DNA from: Prochloron sp. SP5CPC1
GTDB taxonomy: Bacteria; Cyanobacteriota; Cyanobacteriia; Cyanobacteriales; Prochloraceae
Assembly: GCA_014323965.1 (NCBI GenBank)
Contig: JACONB010000091.1
Span: 1-22,866 of the forward strand
Length of the DNA: 22,866 nucleotides
Reading direction: 5' to 3'
Part shown: piece by piece, positions 22,082-22,866 of the stretch
How the letters are laid out: each line of letters starts with the position of its first letter
Numbering within the stretch: the first letter of the stretch is position 1
The notes under the pieces: model-generated
Database searches by the model: none
What the model was told of the DNA's origin: nothing
Seen by the model: the letters and a program-made list of their open reading frames with translations, nothing else
Program-made: the position numbers and the translations under genes

Positions 22082-22866
22082 ATGTTACGCAAATTTATCA
22101 TCCTCTTAATGTGTTTGACCTTATCTTGGACTAATATTGGCTGCACTTCCGATTCCTCAACACAAGGGAGACAAAACGTCAATAACAATTCAGTAGCTAC
22201 TTCTAAGCCATTGAGCAACGGTGAATATCCCGTCCAACAAGCTAATTATAATGATGCAGACGGTTCCTATAATCTGGTTTTGCTCAATACTCCACCGGGA
22301 AGTCCTCCAGTCTTTACCACCCAGGAGTTGCAAATGGCTCGACTGACTGATGAAGATATTCAAGCTGGGAAAAATACCTATCTGGAAGTAAATGGGAACA
22401 ACCAAGTAATGTATATGACAGAGGACTTCCGCATTGAATATGTCCACAACGTCACCGAAACCCGCACCAACCCCCAAACAGGACAACCGGAAACCGTTGT
22501 GGTGCGCCAACAATCTAGCTTCTGGGCACCTTTTGCGGGAGCTGTAGCTGGTCAAGCCTTGGGCAGTTTATTATTTAGACCCCAGCACTATGTACCCCCA
22601 GCGTATCAACCTGGAGGTGTTCTCACTGGTTATGGCGGCTACGGGAACTCCTATAATGAGGCAGTAGATAGATATCAAACCCGCTATCAAGCTCCTCCAG
22701 CAGCAGTTACCAACCGTCAAACTTTGCGCACCACTAGCAATTTAAGGAATACCTCCTCCGGTTCTAGCACGAGGAAGAAGAAGTCTCAGGGCGATCGCGC
22801 TACGGGTTCTGGTTACGGTTCCAGCACTCTGAACCGCTCCGGGAAAAACACTCCCACTCGCACTAA
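22082..22866 (+). CDS. Lipoprotein-like exported protein, partial at right edge
   Basis: An open frame runs from the ATG at 22082 to the window end, 261 codons without a stop. The N-terminus (MLRKFIILLMCLTLSWTNIGC) is a signal peptide ending in a cysteine at residue 21, which suggests a lipoprotein, although the Asn at -3 is not a perfect lipobox. The mature part has a MYMTEDFRIEYVHNVTETRT segment, a glycine-rich hydrophobic stretch (FWAPFAGAVAGQALGSLLF), tyrosine-rich repeats (YGGYGNSYNEAVDRYQTRYQ), and a Ser/Arg/Lys-rich tail. I do not recognise a family with certainty. It lies 61 nt after the DUF1517-like gene on the same strand. Confidence 0.75.
   Translation, partial: MLRKFIILLMCLTLSWTNIGCTSDSSTQGRQNVNNNSVATSKPLSNGEYPVQQANYNDADGSYNLVLLNTPPGSPPVFTTQELQMARLTDEDIQAGKNTYLEVNGNNQVMYMTEDFRIEYVHNVTETRTNPQTGQPETVVVRQQSSFWAPFAGAVAGQALGSLLFRPQHYVPPAYQPGGVLTGYGGYGNSYNEAVDRYQTRYQAPPAAVTNRQTLRTTSNLRNTSSGSSTRKKKSQGDRATGSGYGSSTLNRSGKNTPTRT

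Noticed and set aside
1..22866. tRNA or rRNA genes
   Set aside because: I saw no cloverleaf-like stretch with a GGTTCRAATCC-type arm and no rRNA segment; a tRNA search program was not available.

Overview
The window is cyanobacterial. The octamer GCGATCGC (HIP1) recurs on both strands at more than a dozen sites, and most proteins are of cyanobacterial type (Ssb-like protein, HrcA next to a rhodanese, DUF3352, DUF1517, MoeB with a C-terminal rhodanese). I cannot name the species. A striking property is that many genes are broken: ribD, iscB, a glycosyltransferase, a DUF3352 protein, a sunset-domain protein and several small genes all carry internal deletions, frameshifts or stops, and the intergenic DNA is full of palindromic and tandem repeats.

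Layout. 1-173 (minus strand): a second IscB-type omega RNA (HEARO-like), cut off by the window edge. 262-3987 (minus): ribD pseudogene, a GpgS-like glycosyltransferase and murF, closely spaced as one probable operon. 4054-4425 (plus): single-stranded DNA-binding protein, divergent from ribD. 4456 to about 6105 (plus): an IscB element consisting of omega RNA, an iscB gene broken by a palindromic repeat, and a terminal hairpin. No transposase is present. 6125-10144 (plus): a cell-surface glycan cluster with a broken GT4 glycosyltransferase, an initiating sugar-phosphate transferase, and gmd plus fcl, which together make GDP-L-fucose. 10267-12161: a degenerate small gene and a frameshifted DUF3352 protein. 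12187-13703 (plus): rhodanese and hrcA. 13814-15479 (minus): moeB/thiF with a rhodanese domain, followed after 1 nt by a secreted protein with eight regularly spaced cysteines. 15480-16128: repeat-rich spacer. 16129-17583 (plus): short RecQ. 17611-18909: a graveyard of small genes (frameshifted sunset-domain protein, two decayed RelE-type toxin-antitoxin copies, two further decayed ORFs) bordered by inverted repeats. 19025-20238 (minus): exbB-exbD. 20292-21569 (plus): a membrane-anchored or exported serpin. 21616-22020: a C-terminally shortened DUF1517 protein. 22082 to the right edge: a partial lipoprotein-like gene.

The most interesting system is the pair of IscB/omega RNA loci. The two omega RNAs lie on opposite strands and share two stems in which base changes preserve pairing (G-U wobble). 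One effector gene is interrupted in its third RuvC segment by a GC-rich palindrome, and the first 14 bases of that same palindrome appear, in the other orientation, inside or beside the second omega RNA at the left edge. The effector is therefore probably dead, while the omega RNA could still be expressed and could be served by an effector elsewhere in the genome.
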